NCBI RefSeq assembly: GCF_013391105.1
Contig: NZ_CP058335.1
Location: 868,001-932,000 of the forward strand
Source of the DNA: Natronomonas salina
GTDB lineage: Archaea; Halobacteriota; Halobacteria; Halobacteriales; Haloarculaceae
Reading direction: 5' to 3'
DNA length: 64,000 nucleotides
Every line of letters starts with the position of its first letter. Positions within the stretch are counted from its first letter, which is position 1. Shown here one piece after another: positions 49,518-58,172 of this stretch. Below the pieces are notes generated by a model that saw only the letters and a program-made list of their open reading frames with translations, was not told the DNA's origin and did no database searches. The translations under genes were made by a program, and so were the position numbers.

Positions 49518-50453
49518 TTACGAGAAGTCCTGTTCCAGCAGTTCCCGGACCGCCCGCCGGACCGCGTCGTCCGACGACCCGTCCGGCTCCCAGCCCAGCC
49601 CGGCCAGCTTCTCGACGGAGAGCCGCATCCGCGGGACGTCGCCCACCCAGCCGCGGTCGCCGCCCGTGAACTCGTAGGCGGGGTCGACGCCCATCTCGTC
49701 GGCGACGATGTCCGCGATGGTCCGCACCGAGGTCGTCGTCCGCGTCCCCAGGTTGTACGTGTTCATCGCGTCGTCGGCGTGCTCGACGGCGTAGGCCATC
49801 GCGTCGAGGCAGTCCTCGATGTGCATGTAGGACTTCTCCTGGCGGCCGTCGCCGAGGATCTCCAGGGTCGAGGGGTCCGCCCGGAGCTTCTGGATGAAGT
49901 CCGGGACCACCGCGCCCAGCTGGAGCCGCGGGCCGACGATGTTCGCGAACCGGAAGTTCCAGACCCGGAAGCCGTGGCTGTGGGCGTACACCGACAGCAG
50001 CGACTCCTCGGCGAGCTTCGCCGCGCCGTACATGCTGATCGGCTCCAGCGGCGCGTAGTCCTCCGGCGTCGGCCGCGGCGCCTCGCCGTAGACGGTCGAC
50101 GACGAGGTGAAGGCGATGCGGTCGCAGCCGACCGCCTGCATCCGCTCGGCGACGTTCGCCGTCAGGTCCGTGTTCAGGCGGAACTGCTCGTTCGGGTCGT
50201 CGCTGTTGACCGCCTTGTCCGCCGCGAAGTGGAAGACCGCGTCGGTCGACCCGTCGATCGCCTCGGCGACGACGGCGGGGTCCTGCAGGTCTCCCTCGAC
50301 GACCTCTGCTTCGTCCGGGACCCACTCCCGTCGCCCGTTGTCGAACCGGTCGGCGACGACGACCTCGTTGTCCTCGACCAGCCGATCCGCGAGGTGCGAC
50401 CCCACGAACCCGCCGCCGCCCGTCACGCAGATCCGCTTGCCGGAGAGCTTCAT
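49518..50453 (-). CDS. NAD-dependent nucleotide-sugar epimerase/dehydratase (GalE-like)
   Basis: A 311-residue extended SDR: TGGGGFVGSH (11-20), Ser118/Ser119 in FTSSSTVYGE, and the Tyr142-x3-Lys146 pair in MYGAAK. Likely a UDP-glucose 4-epimerase or related enzyme supplying sugars for glycosylation; exact substrate open. A TATA-like ACTTACG about 26 bp upstream supports the ATG at 50453. Confidence 0.85.
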   Translation of the reverse strand: MKLSGKRICVTGGGGFVGSHLADRLVEDNEVVVADRFDNGRREWVPDEAEVVEGDLQDPAVVAEAIDGSTDAVFHFAADKAVNSDDPNEQFRLNTDLTANVAERMQAVGCDRIAFTSSSTVYGEAPRPTPEDYAPLEPISMYGAAKLAEESLLSVYAHSHGFRVWNFRFANIVGPRLQLGAVVPDFIQKLRADPSTLEILGDGRQEKSYMHIEDCLDAMAYAVEHADDAMNTYNLGTRTTTSVRTIADIVADEMGVDPAYEFTGGDRGWVGDVPRMRLSVEKLAGLGWEPDGSSDDAVRRAVRELLEQDFS

Positions 50454-50583
50454 TGGTGGCGGTGCGGACGGCGCTCGTAAGTCCGTTTCGACGCCCGGCG
50501 AGCGGCCCCGGACGCGTTTAGACGTCCTCGCAGCGCGGCCGCCAAGCGAAACCCCCTAACCCGCACGGCCAGAACGCCACGCC

Positions 50584-51141
50584 ATGCAGGACGAACACGA
50601 GGTGTGCGTCCTCCGGCTGGGCCACCGCCCGGGACGGGACCACCGGATGACGACGCACGTCGGGCTCACGGCGCGGGCGCTCGGCGCCGACCGGGTCGTC
50701 ATCGCGGGCGACGCCTCGAAGTCGCGGTCGACGATCGAGGACATCACGGATCGCTTCGGCGGTCCCTTCGACGTCGAACTCACCGACAGCCACCGCCAGC
50801 TGCTCCGGGAGTGGGAGGGCGCGGTCGTCCACCTGACAATGTACGGGCTGCCGATCCAGGAGGTCGAAGGCGACGTCCGCGCCGATCACGCGGATGGTCC
50901 GCTGCTCGTCGTCGTCGGCGCGGAGAAGGTGCCGTTCGACGTCTACGAGCACGCCGACTACAACGTCGGCGTGACGAACCAGCCGCACTCGGAGGTGGCG
51001 GGACTGGCGGTGTTCCTCGACCGGCTGTTCGAGGGCCGGGAACTGGACCGGGAGTGGGAGGCGGCGACCCACGAGGTGGTCCCGAAGGAGACGGGCAAGC
51101 AGGTCGAACCCCGCGAGCCCGACGACCAGGCGGAGGGGTAG
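50584..51141 (+). CDS. trm56: tRNA (cytidine-56-2'-O)-methyltransferase aTrm56
   Basis: A 185-residue SPOUT methyltransferase specific to archaea. CVLRLGHRPGRDHRMTTHVG is the N-terminal family block, and LLVVVGAEKVPFDVYEHADY followed by VGVTNQPHSEVAGLAVFLDR forms the knotted SAM site. It methylates C56 in the T-loop of tRNA. It sits upstream of tfe on the same strand, a conserved archaeal neighbourhood. Confidence 0.92.
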   Translation: MQDEHEVCVLRLGHRPGRDHRMTTHVGLTARALGADRVVIAGDASKSRSTIEDITDRFGGPFDVELTDSHRQLLREWEGAVVHLTMYGLPIQEVEGDVRADHADGPLLVVVGAEKVPFDVYEHADYNVGVTNQPHSEVAGLAVFLDRLFEGRELDREWEAATHEVVPKETGKQVEPREPDDQAEG

Positions 51142-51190
51142 CGGCCGCGGTCGGCGTGGCGCCGAGTGACCGAGACGGCCCTTTCGGAGC

Positions 51191-51198
51191 TTTTAAAC
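51191..51198 (+). promoter_or_regulatory. TATA element before tfe
   Basis: TTTTAAAC centred 28 bp before the ATG at 51223. This makes that ATG the leaderless start rather than the in-frame ATG-less extension from 51166. Confidence 0.6.
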
Positions 51199-51222
51199 GC
51201 GTTGCAGGTGCAAAATGACACA

Positions 51223-51756
51223 ATGGCTTTTGAGGAACTGCTGAACGACCCGGTGATTCAGAAGTACCTCCACGAGCTGGTCGGTCCGACGGGGATGCCC
51301 GTCGCCGCCGCGCCGCCGGACGGCGAGGTCACCGACGAGGAGCTCGCGGAGGAACTGGGGCTGGAGCTCAACGACGTCCGCCGGGCGCTGTTCATCCTCT
51401 ACGAGAACGACCTCGCCTCCTACCGGCGGCTCCGGGACGAGGACTCGGGGTGGCTGACGTACCTGTGGACCTTCCAGTACGAGAACATCCCGGAGCAACT
51501 CGAGGAGGAGATGCACCGGCTGCTCGACGCCCTGGAGTCCCGCCGCGACTACGAGCGGGACAACGAGTTCTACCTCTGCGGCAACTGCCAGCTCCGCTTC
51601 GAGTTCGGCGAGGCCATGGAGTTCGGCTTCGAGTGTCCGGACTGCGGCGGCCCGCTCGAGACGATGGACAACCAGCGGCTCATCAACGCGATGGACAGCC
51701 GCATCGAGGAACTGCGCGACGAACTGAACGTGGACGAGGAGCCCGCGGAAGCCTGA
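51223..51756 (+). CDS. tfe: Transcription factor E alpha subunit (TFE)
   Basis: A 177-residue TFIIE-alpha homologue. Residues 1-90 form the winged helix (DEELAEELGLELNDVRRALF), a linker helix follows, and residues 115-145 are a zinc ribbon with Cys119, Cys122, Cys138 and Cys141. It helps open promoters with TBP, TFB and RNA polymerase. The stop overlaps the next start (TGATG). Confidence 0.93.
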   Translation: MAFEELLNDPVIQKYLHELVGPTGMPVAAAPPDGEVTDEELAEELGLELNDVRRALFILYENDLASYRRLRDEDSGWLTYLWTFQYENIPEQLEEEMHRLLDALESRRDYERDNEFYLCGNCQLRFEFGEAMEFGFECPDCGGPLETMDNQRLINAMDSRIEELRDELNVDEEPAEA

Positions 51757-52430
51757 TGGTCGTCCTGGCAACCAAGGTCTACGTCAGAGGCGAGACCCGC
51801 CGCCGCGCGATGGACTCCCTCGAATCGCTCGTCGCCAACGACCTCGCGGACCTGGAGGTCGAGTTCACCCTCGGCCTCCGCGACGACGGCTTCCCGTCGG
51901 TGACGATCACCGGCGAGGACGCGCCGGTCGCACGCAACCTCCTGGAGGAGGAGTGGGGCGCTATCACGCCGCACCGAGAGGCCGGCGAGGTCCACGTCGG
52001 GACGCTGGAGTCCTGGGACGACGACGGCGTCACCCTCGACGCAGGCGAGGACGTCCGGGTTCCCGCCGACGAACTCGGCCTCGGCCAGGGGACGCCGAGC
52101 CAGGTCCGCCGCCGGTTCGGCCTCGTCCAGCACATGCCGCTGCGGTTCGTCGAGGGCGGCGAGGGCGAGGAGAACCGGCTGGCCGACGCCGAGCGCGACC
52201 GCCTCTACGACTGGACGCGCGGCACCGGGCGAGTGAACGCCAACAGCGTCACCCGGGCGCAACTCCGCGCCACCGTCAACCGGGCGGGCCACGCCGACGA
52301 CATCGTCACCGTCGAGCGGCTCGGACTGCTCGAACAGAGCGTCGTCTGCAAGGAGGACACCGACGCGCCGGGGCTGCTCTCGGACGTCGGCCCCCACCTG
52401 GAGTCGGAACTGCTCGCCGTCGTCCCCTGA
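51756..52430 (+). CDS. DUF2110 family protein
   Basis: A 224-residue protein starting MVVLATKVYVRGETRRRAMD. The family is archaeal and usually sits directly after tfe, as here, with a one-base overlap that couples translation. Middle part EEWGAITPHREAGEVHVGTL and TPSQVRRRFGLVQHMPLRFV look like small beta-barrel nucleic-acid-binding modules, but no function is established. A link to transcription is inferred from the conserved neighbour. Confidence 0.8.
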   Translation: MVVLATKVYVRGETRRRAMDSLESLVANDLADLEVEFTLGLRDDGFPSVTITGEDAPVARNLLEEEWGAITPHREAGEVHVGTLESWDDDGVTLDAGEDVRVPADELGLGQGTPSQVRRRFGLVQHMPLRFVEGGEGEENRLADAERDRLYDWTRGTGRVNANSVTRAQLRATVNRAGHADDIVTVERLGLLEQSVVCKEDTDAPGLLSDVGPHLESELLAVVP

Positions 52431-52436
52431 CCAGCC

Positions 52437-53258
52437 ATGAACCGCCGACTGCTCGCCGCCCTCGCCCTCGTCCTCCTGGTCGGCCTGGCCGGCTGCTCAA
52501 CCATCTTCGGGAGCGGCGGCCCCGACCGCGAGGCGCTCTCCGAGGACGCGAACTACGAGTTCGACACCGACCGCGACGCCTACATCGAGGTCAACTCGGA
52601 CAACTACACCGCCGTCTACAACATCTCCGCGCGGGACGGCGACGACGAGAACCCGACCATCCAGCTGTACACGACCGACGCGCTGACACTGGAACAGCCG
52701 CTGGAGGTGCGGGCGGTCCAGTTCCGCCACCCGAACGGCACGGTCGACCGGTTCGTCGACGGCAACGCCACCCGGGTCCACGACGACGGGACGACAGAAC
52801 AGATCGACTCGCTGTCCGTGGAGACGAGCCGCGAACGGACCACCGTCAGTCTGCCGTCCGACGAGGGGCAACTGGCGTTCACCACCCCGAAGAGCGGCAA
52901 GGAGGTCCGGATCCGTGCGCCCGTCTCGGGCAGCTACGAGCTGGTTCTGCCGCCGAACACGGACGCGTCGCTGCCGCTGCTCTCGCAGGTCCAGCCCGCC
53001 AACGACGACCGCAGCGTCGAGGGCGACCGGGTCCACCTCACCTGGGAGGACCTCGACACCGAGGTGCTGATCGTCCGGTGGTACCTCGACCGCGACCTCT
53101 GGCTGTTCGGCGGCCTCGCCGCGGTCGCGATCGCCATCGGCACCGTCGGCGGCGTCTACTACTACCTGCAGATCCAGCAGGCGAAGCGCCGCCGCGAGGA
53201 CGAGGGCATCGACGTCGAGTACGACGACCGCGACGACCCGCCGCCGGGCATGCGTTAA
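52437..53258 (+). CDS. Lipoprotein-like protein with C-terminal helix (DUF5803-like)
   Basis: A 273-residue exported protein. The signal ends in a lipobox, LVGLAGCSTIFG, with Cys20 as the probable lipid site. The beta-rich ectodomain runs to about 215. A second hydrophobic helix (LWLFGGLAAVAIAIGTVGG) is near the C-terminus, leaving a charged cytoplasmic tail. It follows the DUF2110 gene by 6 bp. Matches the DUF5803 pattern of haloarchaea; role unknown. Confidence 0.75.
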   Translation: MNRRLLAALALVLLVGLAGCSTIFGSGGPDREALSEDANYEFDTDRDAYIEVNSDNYTAVYNISARDGDDENPTIQLYTTDALTLEQPLEVRAVQFRHPNGTVDRFVDGNATRVHDDGTTEQIDSLSVETSRERTTVSLPSDEGQLAFTTPKSGKEVRIRAPVSGSYELVLPPNTDASLPLLSQVQPANDDRSVEGDRVHLTWEDLDTEVLIVRWYLDRDLWLFGGLAAVAIAIGTVGGVYYYLQIQQAKRRREDEGIDVEYDDRDDPPPGMR

Positions 53259-53289
53259 GCGTTTTCCGCGGTCGGCACGTACGTCGGGT

Positions 53290-53976
53290 ATGGACGTCGC
53301 CTTGGTGTCCGTCGGCGACGAGATCCTCGCCGGCGACACCGTCAACACGAACGCCGCCTGGCTGGGCGGGCGACTGGCCGACCGCGGCGCGTCCGTCGAG
53401 CGCGTCTCGGTCGTCCCAGACCGCGTCGCCGACATCGCCCGCGTCGTCAACGAGCACGCCGCCGAGTTCGACGCCGTGGTCGTGACCGGCGGCCTCGGCC
53501 CGACCCACGACGACGTGACCATGGAGGGCGTCGCCGCCGCCGTCGGCCGGACCGTCACCACCAGCGAGACCGCCCTCGAGTGGCTGACCGGCGAGGGCGG
53601 CTACGCCCGCGACGACCTCGCGACCGGGACGGCCGACATCCCCGAGGGTGCCCGGCCGCTGCACAACGAGGAGGGCGTCGCGCCGGGGTGCGTCGTCGAG
53701 AACGTCTACGTCCTGCCGGGCGTCCCCGACGAGATGGAAGCGATGTTCGAGCAGATAGAACAGGAGTTCGACGGCGAGCGCCAGCACGTCGGCTTCGTGA
53801 CTGTCGACGAGCCGGAGAGCGCGCTCGTCGACCGGTTCGAGGAGCTCCAGGAACGCTTCGACGTCAAGGTGGGGAGCTACCCCGGCGACGGCGTCCGGGT
53901 GAAGCTCCAGAGCGCCGACGAAGAGGCGGTCGACGCCGCCGCGGCGTGGCTCCGGGCCAACGCCGACGCGGTCTAG
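53290..53976 (+). CDS. CinA-type molybdopterin-binding domain protein
   Basis: A 228-residue protein with only the N-terminal half of bacterial CinA. It has SVGDEILAGDTVNTNAAWLG and VVVTGGLGPTHDDVTMEGVA, the MoaB/Mog-type fold signature. ADP-ribose or FAD pyrophosphatase activity is reported for some relatives, so cofactor recycling is one option. It overlaps the convergent small gene by four bases at its end. Confidence 0.85.
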   Translation: MDVALVSVGDEILAGDTVNTNAAWLGGRLADRGASVERVSVVPDRVADIARVVNEHAAEFDAVVVTGGLGPTHDDVTMEGVAAAVGRTVTTSETALEWLTGEGGYARDDLATGTADIPEGARPLHNEEGVAPGCVVENVYVLPGVPDEMEAMFEQIEQEFDGERQHVGFVTVDEPESALVDRFEELQERFDVKVGSYPGDGVRVKLQSADEEAVDAAAAWLRANADAV

Positions 53977-54089
53977 CTGTAGAGGTGCCAGAGCCAGCCG
54001 ACCGTGACGAGGAGGCTGGCGACCAGCACGATCCACCCCGAGGTGCCGACGGCGAGTTCGTTGACGGACTCCTGCAGTGGGACGTACAT
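53973..54089 (-). CDS. Small single-helix membrane protein (38 aa)
   Basis: Encodes MYVPLQESVNELAVGTSGWI and a helix ending TVGWLWHLYS. A TATA-like CATTAAGAG centred about 27 bp before the ATG gives clear archaeal promoter support, which is why I accept this tiny gene. The stop overlaps the convergent CinA-type gene by four bases. Function unknown. Confidence 0.6.
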   Translation of the reverse strand: MYVPLQESVNELAVGTSGWIVLVASLLVTVGWLWHLYS

Positions 54090-54232
54090 GGGCGAGCGTT
54101 GCTCCGGCCGTCTCTTAATGGATTCCCTTTCCGGCGCCGCGGCGGAGGTCGGGCCACGACCCTCCACGGGACGACCCGACTGCAGAGCCGCGGTACCGCG
54201 CCGTTTTTGGGACCGGCGGTCCCCTAGTCGGT

Positions 54233-55351
54233 ATGCGACACGTTGGGCTGGTCGTCAACCCCATCGCGGGGATGGGCGGCCGCGTCGGGCTGAAGGGCAC
54301 CGACAACAAGGTCGAGGAGGCCCGACGCCGCGGCGCCGAACCCCGCGCGCCGGACCGCGCCAGGCAGGCCCTCGAGCACCTCCGCGAACAGCCCGTCGAG
54401 GTCGAACTCTACACCTACGGCGGCGTGATGGGGGAGGACGAGGCCGTCGCCGCCGGGTTCTCCCCGGTCGTCGTCGGCCACGCCGAGGGGGAGGACACCT
54501 CCCGGGAGGACACCCGCGAGGCGGTCCGCAGGTTCGTCCGCGTTCCGCCGGAGGCGGAACGGAACGGTCGAGCGGTCGGACCGCGAGACGAGGGCGTCGA
54601 CCTCATCCTCTTCGTCGGCGGCGACGGGACCGCCGTCGACGTCGCCGAGACGCTCGACGAACTCGACGCCGAGGTCCCCATCCTCGGCGTCCCCGGCGGC
54701 GTGAAGGTCTACTCGTCGGTCTTCGCCGTCACGCCGCGGGCCGCCGGCCGCATCGCGACCACCTTCGACCGCACCGAGACCCGCGAGGTCAACGACATCG
54801 ACGAGGACGCCTACCGCGGCGGCGACGTCAACACCGAACTCAAGGCGCTCGCGGAGGTCCCCGTCGGCGACGAGATCCAGACCTCAAAGCAGATCGGCGG
54901 CGGCACCGTCGAGGCGCTGGCCGACGCCGTCGCCGGCGACATCGCCGAGGACGACGCGACGTACGTCCTGGGTCCCGGCTCGACCGTCGACGCCGTCAAG
55001 ACCGAACTCGGGTTCAACGGCTCGCCGCTCGGCGTCGATGTCTGGCGCGACGGCGACCTCCTGGCGCGGGACGCCGGCGAGTCCGACATCCTCGAGAACC
55101 TGAGCGAGCGGAACGTCATCGTGGTCTCGCCGATCGGCGGCCAGGGGTTCATCTTCGGCCGCGGCAACGACCAGATCTCCCCGGCGGTCATCCGCCAGTC
55201 GGAGATCGAGGTCATCGCGTCGAAGCAGAAGCTCGACGACATCGGCGTGCTGCGCGTCGACACGGGCGACCCCGACCTGGACGAGGAGCTCAGAGGCTGG
55301 CAGCGGGTTCGGGTCGGGAAGTTCGAGCGGCGGCTGCTGAAGGTCGTCTGA
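54233..55351 (+). CDS. ATP-NAD kinase family protein (AcoX-like)
   Basis: A 372-residue member of the NAD/diacylglycerol kinase superfamily. The start MRHVGLVVNPIAGMGGRVGL and the catalytic GGDGT in LILFVGGDGTAVDVAETL are conserved, with ILGVPGGVKVYSSVFAVTP next. This branch (AcoX-type, PpnK-related) differs from the main archaeal NAD kinase, so the phosphoryl acceptor is uncertain. The C-terminal third holds GQGFIFGRGNDQISPAVIR. Confidence 0.85.
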   Translation: MRHVGLVVNPIAGMGGRVGLKGTDNKVEEARRRGAEPRAPDRARQALEHLREQPVEVELYTYGGVMGEDEAVAAGFSPVVVGHAEGEDTSREDTREAVRRFVRVPPEAERNGRAVGPRDEGVDLILFVGGDGTAVDVAETLDELDAEVPILGVPGGVKVYSSVFAVTPRAAGRIATTFDRTETREVNDIDEDAYRGGDVNTELKALAEVPVGDEIQTSKQIGGGTVEALADAVAGDIAEDDATYVLGPGSTVDAVKTELGFNGSPLGVDVWRDGDLLARDAGESDILENLSERNVIVVSPIGGQGFIFGRGNDQISPAVIRQSEIEVIASKQKLDDIGVLRVDTGDPDLDEELRGWQRVRVGKFERRLLKVV

Positions 55352-55646
55352 ACCCGCGTTTTGCACGCGAACGCTGGTCGCGGGCCGTCCGGCGCGCGTC
55401 AGTCGCTCGTCGCTACCGGCGGCGAAGCCGGCACGTCATTCGCTCGTGGGCCGACGGCCCGCAACCCACCGGGCCTACCCCGATTGTCGTTCTACTTTTC
55501 GCGGCGAGGGAAACCCGAACGGTCGACTGTGTGTACCGTTCGAGCATCTTTCGCCGGGTACTGAGAAGGCGATAACTTCGGCATCCACGAGCTCTGGGTA
55601 GCTCTGCGAAAAAAGATGATTCGGGGAACCGCGAGGGGCCCGATTA

Positions 55647-56225
55647 CTACGGATCGAGCAACCCAGCGACGGCACACAGCAAGTTCCCGAGCAGGTTGCC
55701 CGGGCCTGCCACAGCGGTAATATCGATCGCGATCGTTTCGGTCTCGATCTGGAGTCCGAGCAGATCCAGGAAGATCGGTTGGATGACGAGTTCGAGGATC
55801 GGACATTCTCCCGAGGAGTTCGGGCTGAGGAGGCCAAGAACATCCTCTAATAGTCCGAGCACCGTCTCGAAAGCCTGGTTTATCTGTTGGGTCGGGTTCT
55901 GGGTGAGTCTCCCCTGCAGTCGCCCGGCTGCAACCAATTCGCCGGCTTCGTTCACGTCAAGTTCGTCAATGACGAGTTTCCCGTCGAAAGTAGCTTCTTC
56001 GCCGGTCTCGAAGGCGTTATTGTCGACAACGTCGGTCTCTTCGGCTAGTGTACCGCTCCACTCGTCTTCGAAGACCAGCCTGTTGACGTTGGAGCCGTTG
56101 CCCTTTGCCGCGGCCGCGCCCGTGGTGGCAAACCCTCCGCCACCAATCGCACCTGCTGCGACGATTGTTTTGAGGAGTGTACGTCGACGACCGTCCGGTG
56201 ACCCGCTTTCTTCATTTCTGTCCAT
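55647..56225 (-). CDS. Tat-exported protein of unknown function with PGPGNLLGNLLC-type C-terminus
   Basis: A 192-residue protein with a twin-arginine signal (RRRTLLKTIVAAGAIGGGGF) and an Ala-rich cut region. The body has QLQGRL-like strands, and the end reads IDITAVAGPGNLLGNLLCAV then AGLLDP. I recognise this ending from many haloarchaeal and actinobacterial exported proteins of unknown role. Two cysteines (in GECPIL and LLCAV) may form a disulfide. Codon use is visibly less GC-rich than neighbours, consistent with transfer. Confidence 0.7.
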   Translation of the reverse strand: MDRNEESGSPDGRRRTLLKTIVAAGAIGGGGFATTGAAAAKGNGSNVNRLVFEDEWSGTLAEETDVVDNNAFETGEEATFDGKLVIDELDVNEAGELVAAGRLQGRLTQNPTQQINQAFETVLGLLEDVLGLLSPNSSGECPILELVIQPIFLDLLGLQIETETIAIDITAVAGPGNLLGNLLCAVAGLLDP

Positions 56226-56909
56226 TGTGTCGTGCCGCCTGGTGGCGACATCGGTCGTTGATTCGGGGTGGGTATTGTTAGCAGGTGACCCTTCTAACGT
56301 TTATTGCGTCGGCTGGGTATCAGACTCTAAGCAGTACCGAGTAAGGGCCGACGGGAGTGATCTGTTCGAGAGATATCGAGGATGTACTTCGAGCGACGCC
56401 AACCTACTCCTACGGTCGTATCCGGACTGCGTACCGCCGCTGCGTGAGGATACGTTTGCTTATCGGCCTTTTGCGTCCCCTTTCCAGCAGGGGTCTCGCT
56501 CAGATTGGAGAAATGCTAGTCCTGATTTGACTGGTACGAATACTGACTAGTAGCTGGGTGATCCGCTTCTACGTATCCGGTTAGAAGGTTGGCTGTCGGT
56601 GACAATTTACTGGCCATCTTCTCCCTGTTCAGCACTGGATTCCTGACGAGATGGGGCGTTATTCAGCGCGCTTTGTTGAACCCCCGGATCAACCGGATTG
56701 GTAGCGGAGCGATTCCAGTGCGACGAGACGGAACGGTTCGGGAGTCGAAGTCTGCCAACAGACCGGTTCGAACACGGTGGCCCCTGCTCCTGTTCTTTTC
56801 TCTCGTTCTCCTCACCTACCTGTACGGCACGGTGTCGTAGATGGTCCCCCCACGACGACCGATAGCTGGACCCCTGTACGGACAGGTTCGACAGGAGAAG
56901 CCCGGGTTT
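56226..56909. other. 684-bp AT-richer stretch with no convincing gene
   Basis: It lies between the Tat protein (start 56225) and the acyl-CoA dehydrogenase stop. Base composition is clearly lower in G+C than the rest of the window and no long ORF with protein-like composition is present. I found no inverted termini or transposase pieces. One short membrane-type frame near its right end is listed separately. It may be a decayed or recently gained segment. Confidence 0.5.
56718..56840 (+). CDS. Possible small tail-anchored membrane protein (40 aa)
   Basis: From a GTG at 56718 the frame encodes a basic, polar stretch (RRDGTVRESKSANRPVRTRW) followed by a single hydrophobic segment PLLLFFSLVLLTYLYGTVS. 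The frame stays open upstream to a TTG at 56589 without protein-like sequence. No clear TATA box or ribosome site. Weakly supported. Confidence 0.25.
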   Translation: MRRDGTVRESKSANRPVRTRWPLLLFFSLVLLTYLYGTVS

Positions 56910-58052
56910 CTAGAGCCCCAGTTCCCGCCCGAGTACGAGGTGCTGGATCTCGCTGGTCCCCTCGCCGATCTCCATCAGCTTCGCGTCGCGGTAGAACCGC
57001 TGCGGCGCGAAGTCGGTGGTGTAGCCGTAGCCGCCGAGCACCTGGACGGCGTCCTCGGCGACCTCCCGGCAGATCTCGGAGGCGTCCAGTTTGGCGAGCG
57101 AGGAGATGCGGGTGACGTCCTCGCCGTCGTCGTACTTGACGGCGGCCTTGTGGGTGAGCAGGCGGGCCCGCTCGATCTTGCGGTCCATCGAGACGATCAT
57201 GTCCCGGACGGCGTCGAACTTCGAGATCGGACTGCCGAACTGCTCGCGCTCGGTGGCGTACTCGCGGGCGGCCTCGAAGGCGCCCTGACCGAGGCCGGTC
57301 GAGAGCGCGGCGATGGAGATGCGGCCGCCGTCGAGGGTCTTCTTGGTCTGCTCCCAGCCCTCGCCCTCCTCGCCGAGGAGGCGGTCCTCGGGGATGCGGA
57401 CGTCGTTCAGCTGGAGCTCGCAGGTCGGGGAGGCGTTGAGGCCCATCTTGTCCCAGATGGTCGAGACCTCGAAGCCGTCGTCGTCCTCCGGGTCGACGAT
57501 GAACGTCGAGATGCCGTCGTAGCCCGCGCCCGGTTCGGTGACGGCCTTCACGAGGACGCTGTTGGCCTCGCTGGCGTTCGTGATGAACTGCTTGGTGCCG
57601 TTCAGGACGTACTCGTCGCCGTCCTTCTCGGCCATCGTGTCCATGTCGGAGGCGTCGGAACCGGAGCCGGGTTCGGTGAGCGCCCACGCGCCGATGCCCT
57701 CGCCTTCCGCGAGCGGGCGGGCCCACTCCTCCTTCTGTTCCTCGGTACCGAACTTGATGATCGGCATCAGTCCCAGCGAGGTGTGGGCGACGTACGAGAG
57801 GCCCACCGAGCCGGAGACGCGGCCGAGTTCCTCGGCGACGAGGGCGTACATGAGGTAGTCGCCGCCGGCGCCGCCGTACTCCTCCGGGACGGGGACACCC
57901 ATCAGGTCGAGGTCCGCGAGCTCCTCGAAGATCTCCTCGGGGAACCGGTGCTCCTCCTCGATCTCCTGGGCGATGGGTTCGACCTCCGCCTCGCAGAAGT
58001 CCCGGACGACGTTCCGGGTCATCTCGTGTTCACCGGGGAGCGCGAAGTCCAT
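56910..58052 (-). CDS. Acyl-CoA dehydrogenase
   Basis: A 380-residue flavoenzyme. WALTEPGSGSDASDM is the FAD/substrate motif, and FGSPISKFDAVRDMI and QVLGGYGYTTDFAPQRFYRD lead to EIGEGTSEIQHLVLG with the catalytic-base Glu of short/medium-chain enzymes. It oxidises acyl-CoA to enoyl-CoA, handing electrons to ETF. I chose ATG 58052: a TATA-like CGTTTATCTGG is 27 bp upstream, while the 29 extra codons of the longer frame are not conserved. Confidence 0.93.
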   Translation of the reverse strand: MDFALPGEHEMTRNVVRDFCEAEVEPIAQEIEEEHRFPEEIFEELADLDLMGVPVPEEYGGAGGDYLMYALVAEELGRVSGSVGLSYVAHTSLGLMPIIKFGTEEQKEEWARPLAEGEGIGAWALTEPGSGSDASDMDTMAEKDGDEYVLNGTKQFITNASEANSVLVKAVTEPGAGYDGISTFIVDPEDDDGFEVSTIWDKMGLNASPTCELQLNDVRIPEDRLLGEEGEGWEQTKKTLDGGRISIAALSTGLGQGAFEAAREYATEREQFGSPISKFDAVRDMIVSMDRKIERARLLTHKAAVKYDDGEDVTRISSLAKLDASEICREVAEDAVQVLGGYGYTTDFAPQRFYRDAKLMEIGEGTSEIQHLVLGRELGL

Positions 58053-58073
58053 GCGACCGTCTTTGACGAGTCG

Positions 58074-58148
58074 CCAGATAAACGTGCCGCTACGAACGAC
58101 AACGAGTTTATCGTTTTCCGACAGCCGAGTGGCCGACACCTTTTAAGA
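58074..58148. promoter_or_regulatory. Divergent promoters for acyl-CoA dehydrogenase and the RIO-like kinase
   Basis: CGTTTATCTGG (58074-58084, minus strand) is centred 27 bp before the dehydrogenase ATG. TTTTAAGA (58141-58148, plus strand) is centred 28 bp before the kinase ATG. Both imply leaderless transcripts and a shared control region. Confidence 0.6.
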
Positions 58149-58172
58149 ATCCAGACGGCCTACCTCCAGAGG

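Noticed and set aside
56226-56717. Insertion-sequence remnant
   Set aside because: Low GC raised the idea, but I could see no terminal inverted repeats, target duplications or transposase motifs.
56589-56840. 83-codon TTG-start frame in the AT-rich patch as a full gene
   Set aside because: The N-terminal half is not protein-like and the TTG has no promoter or ribosome site; only a shorter GTG-start part is listed with low confidence.
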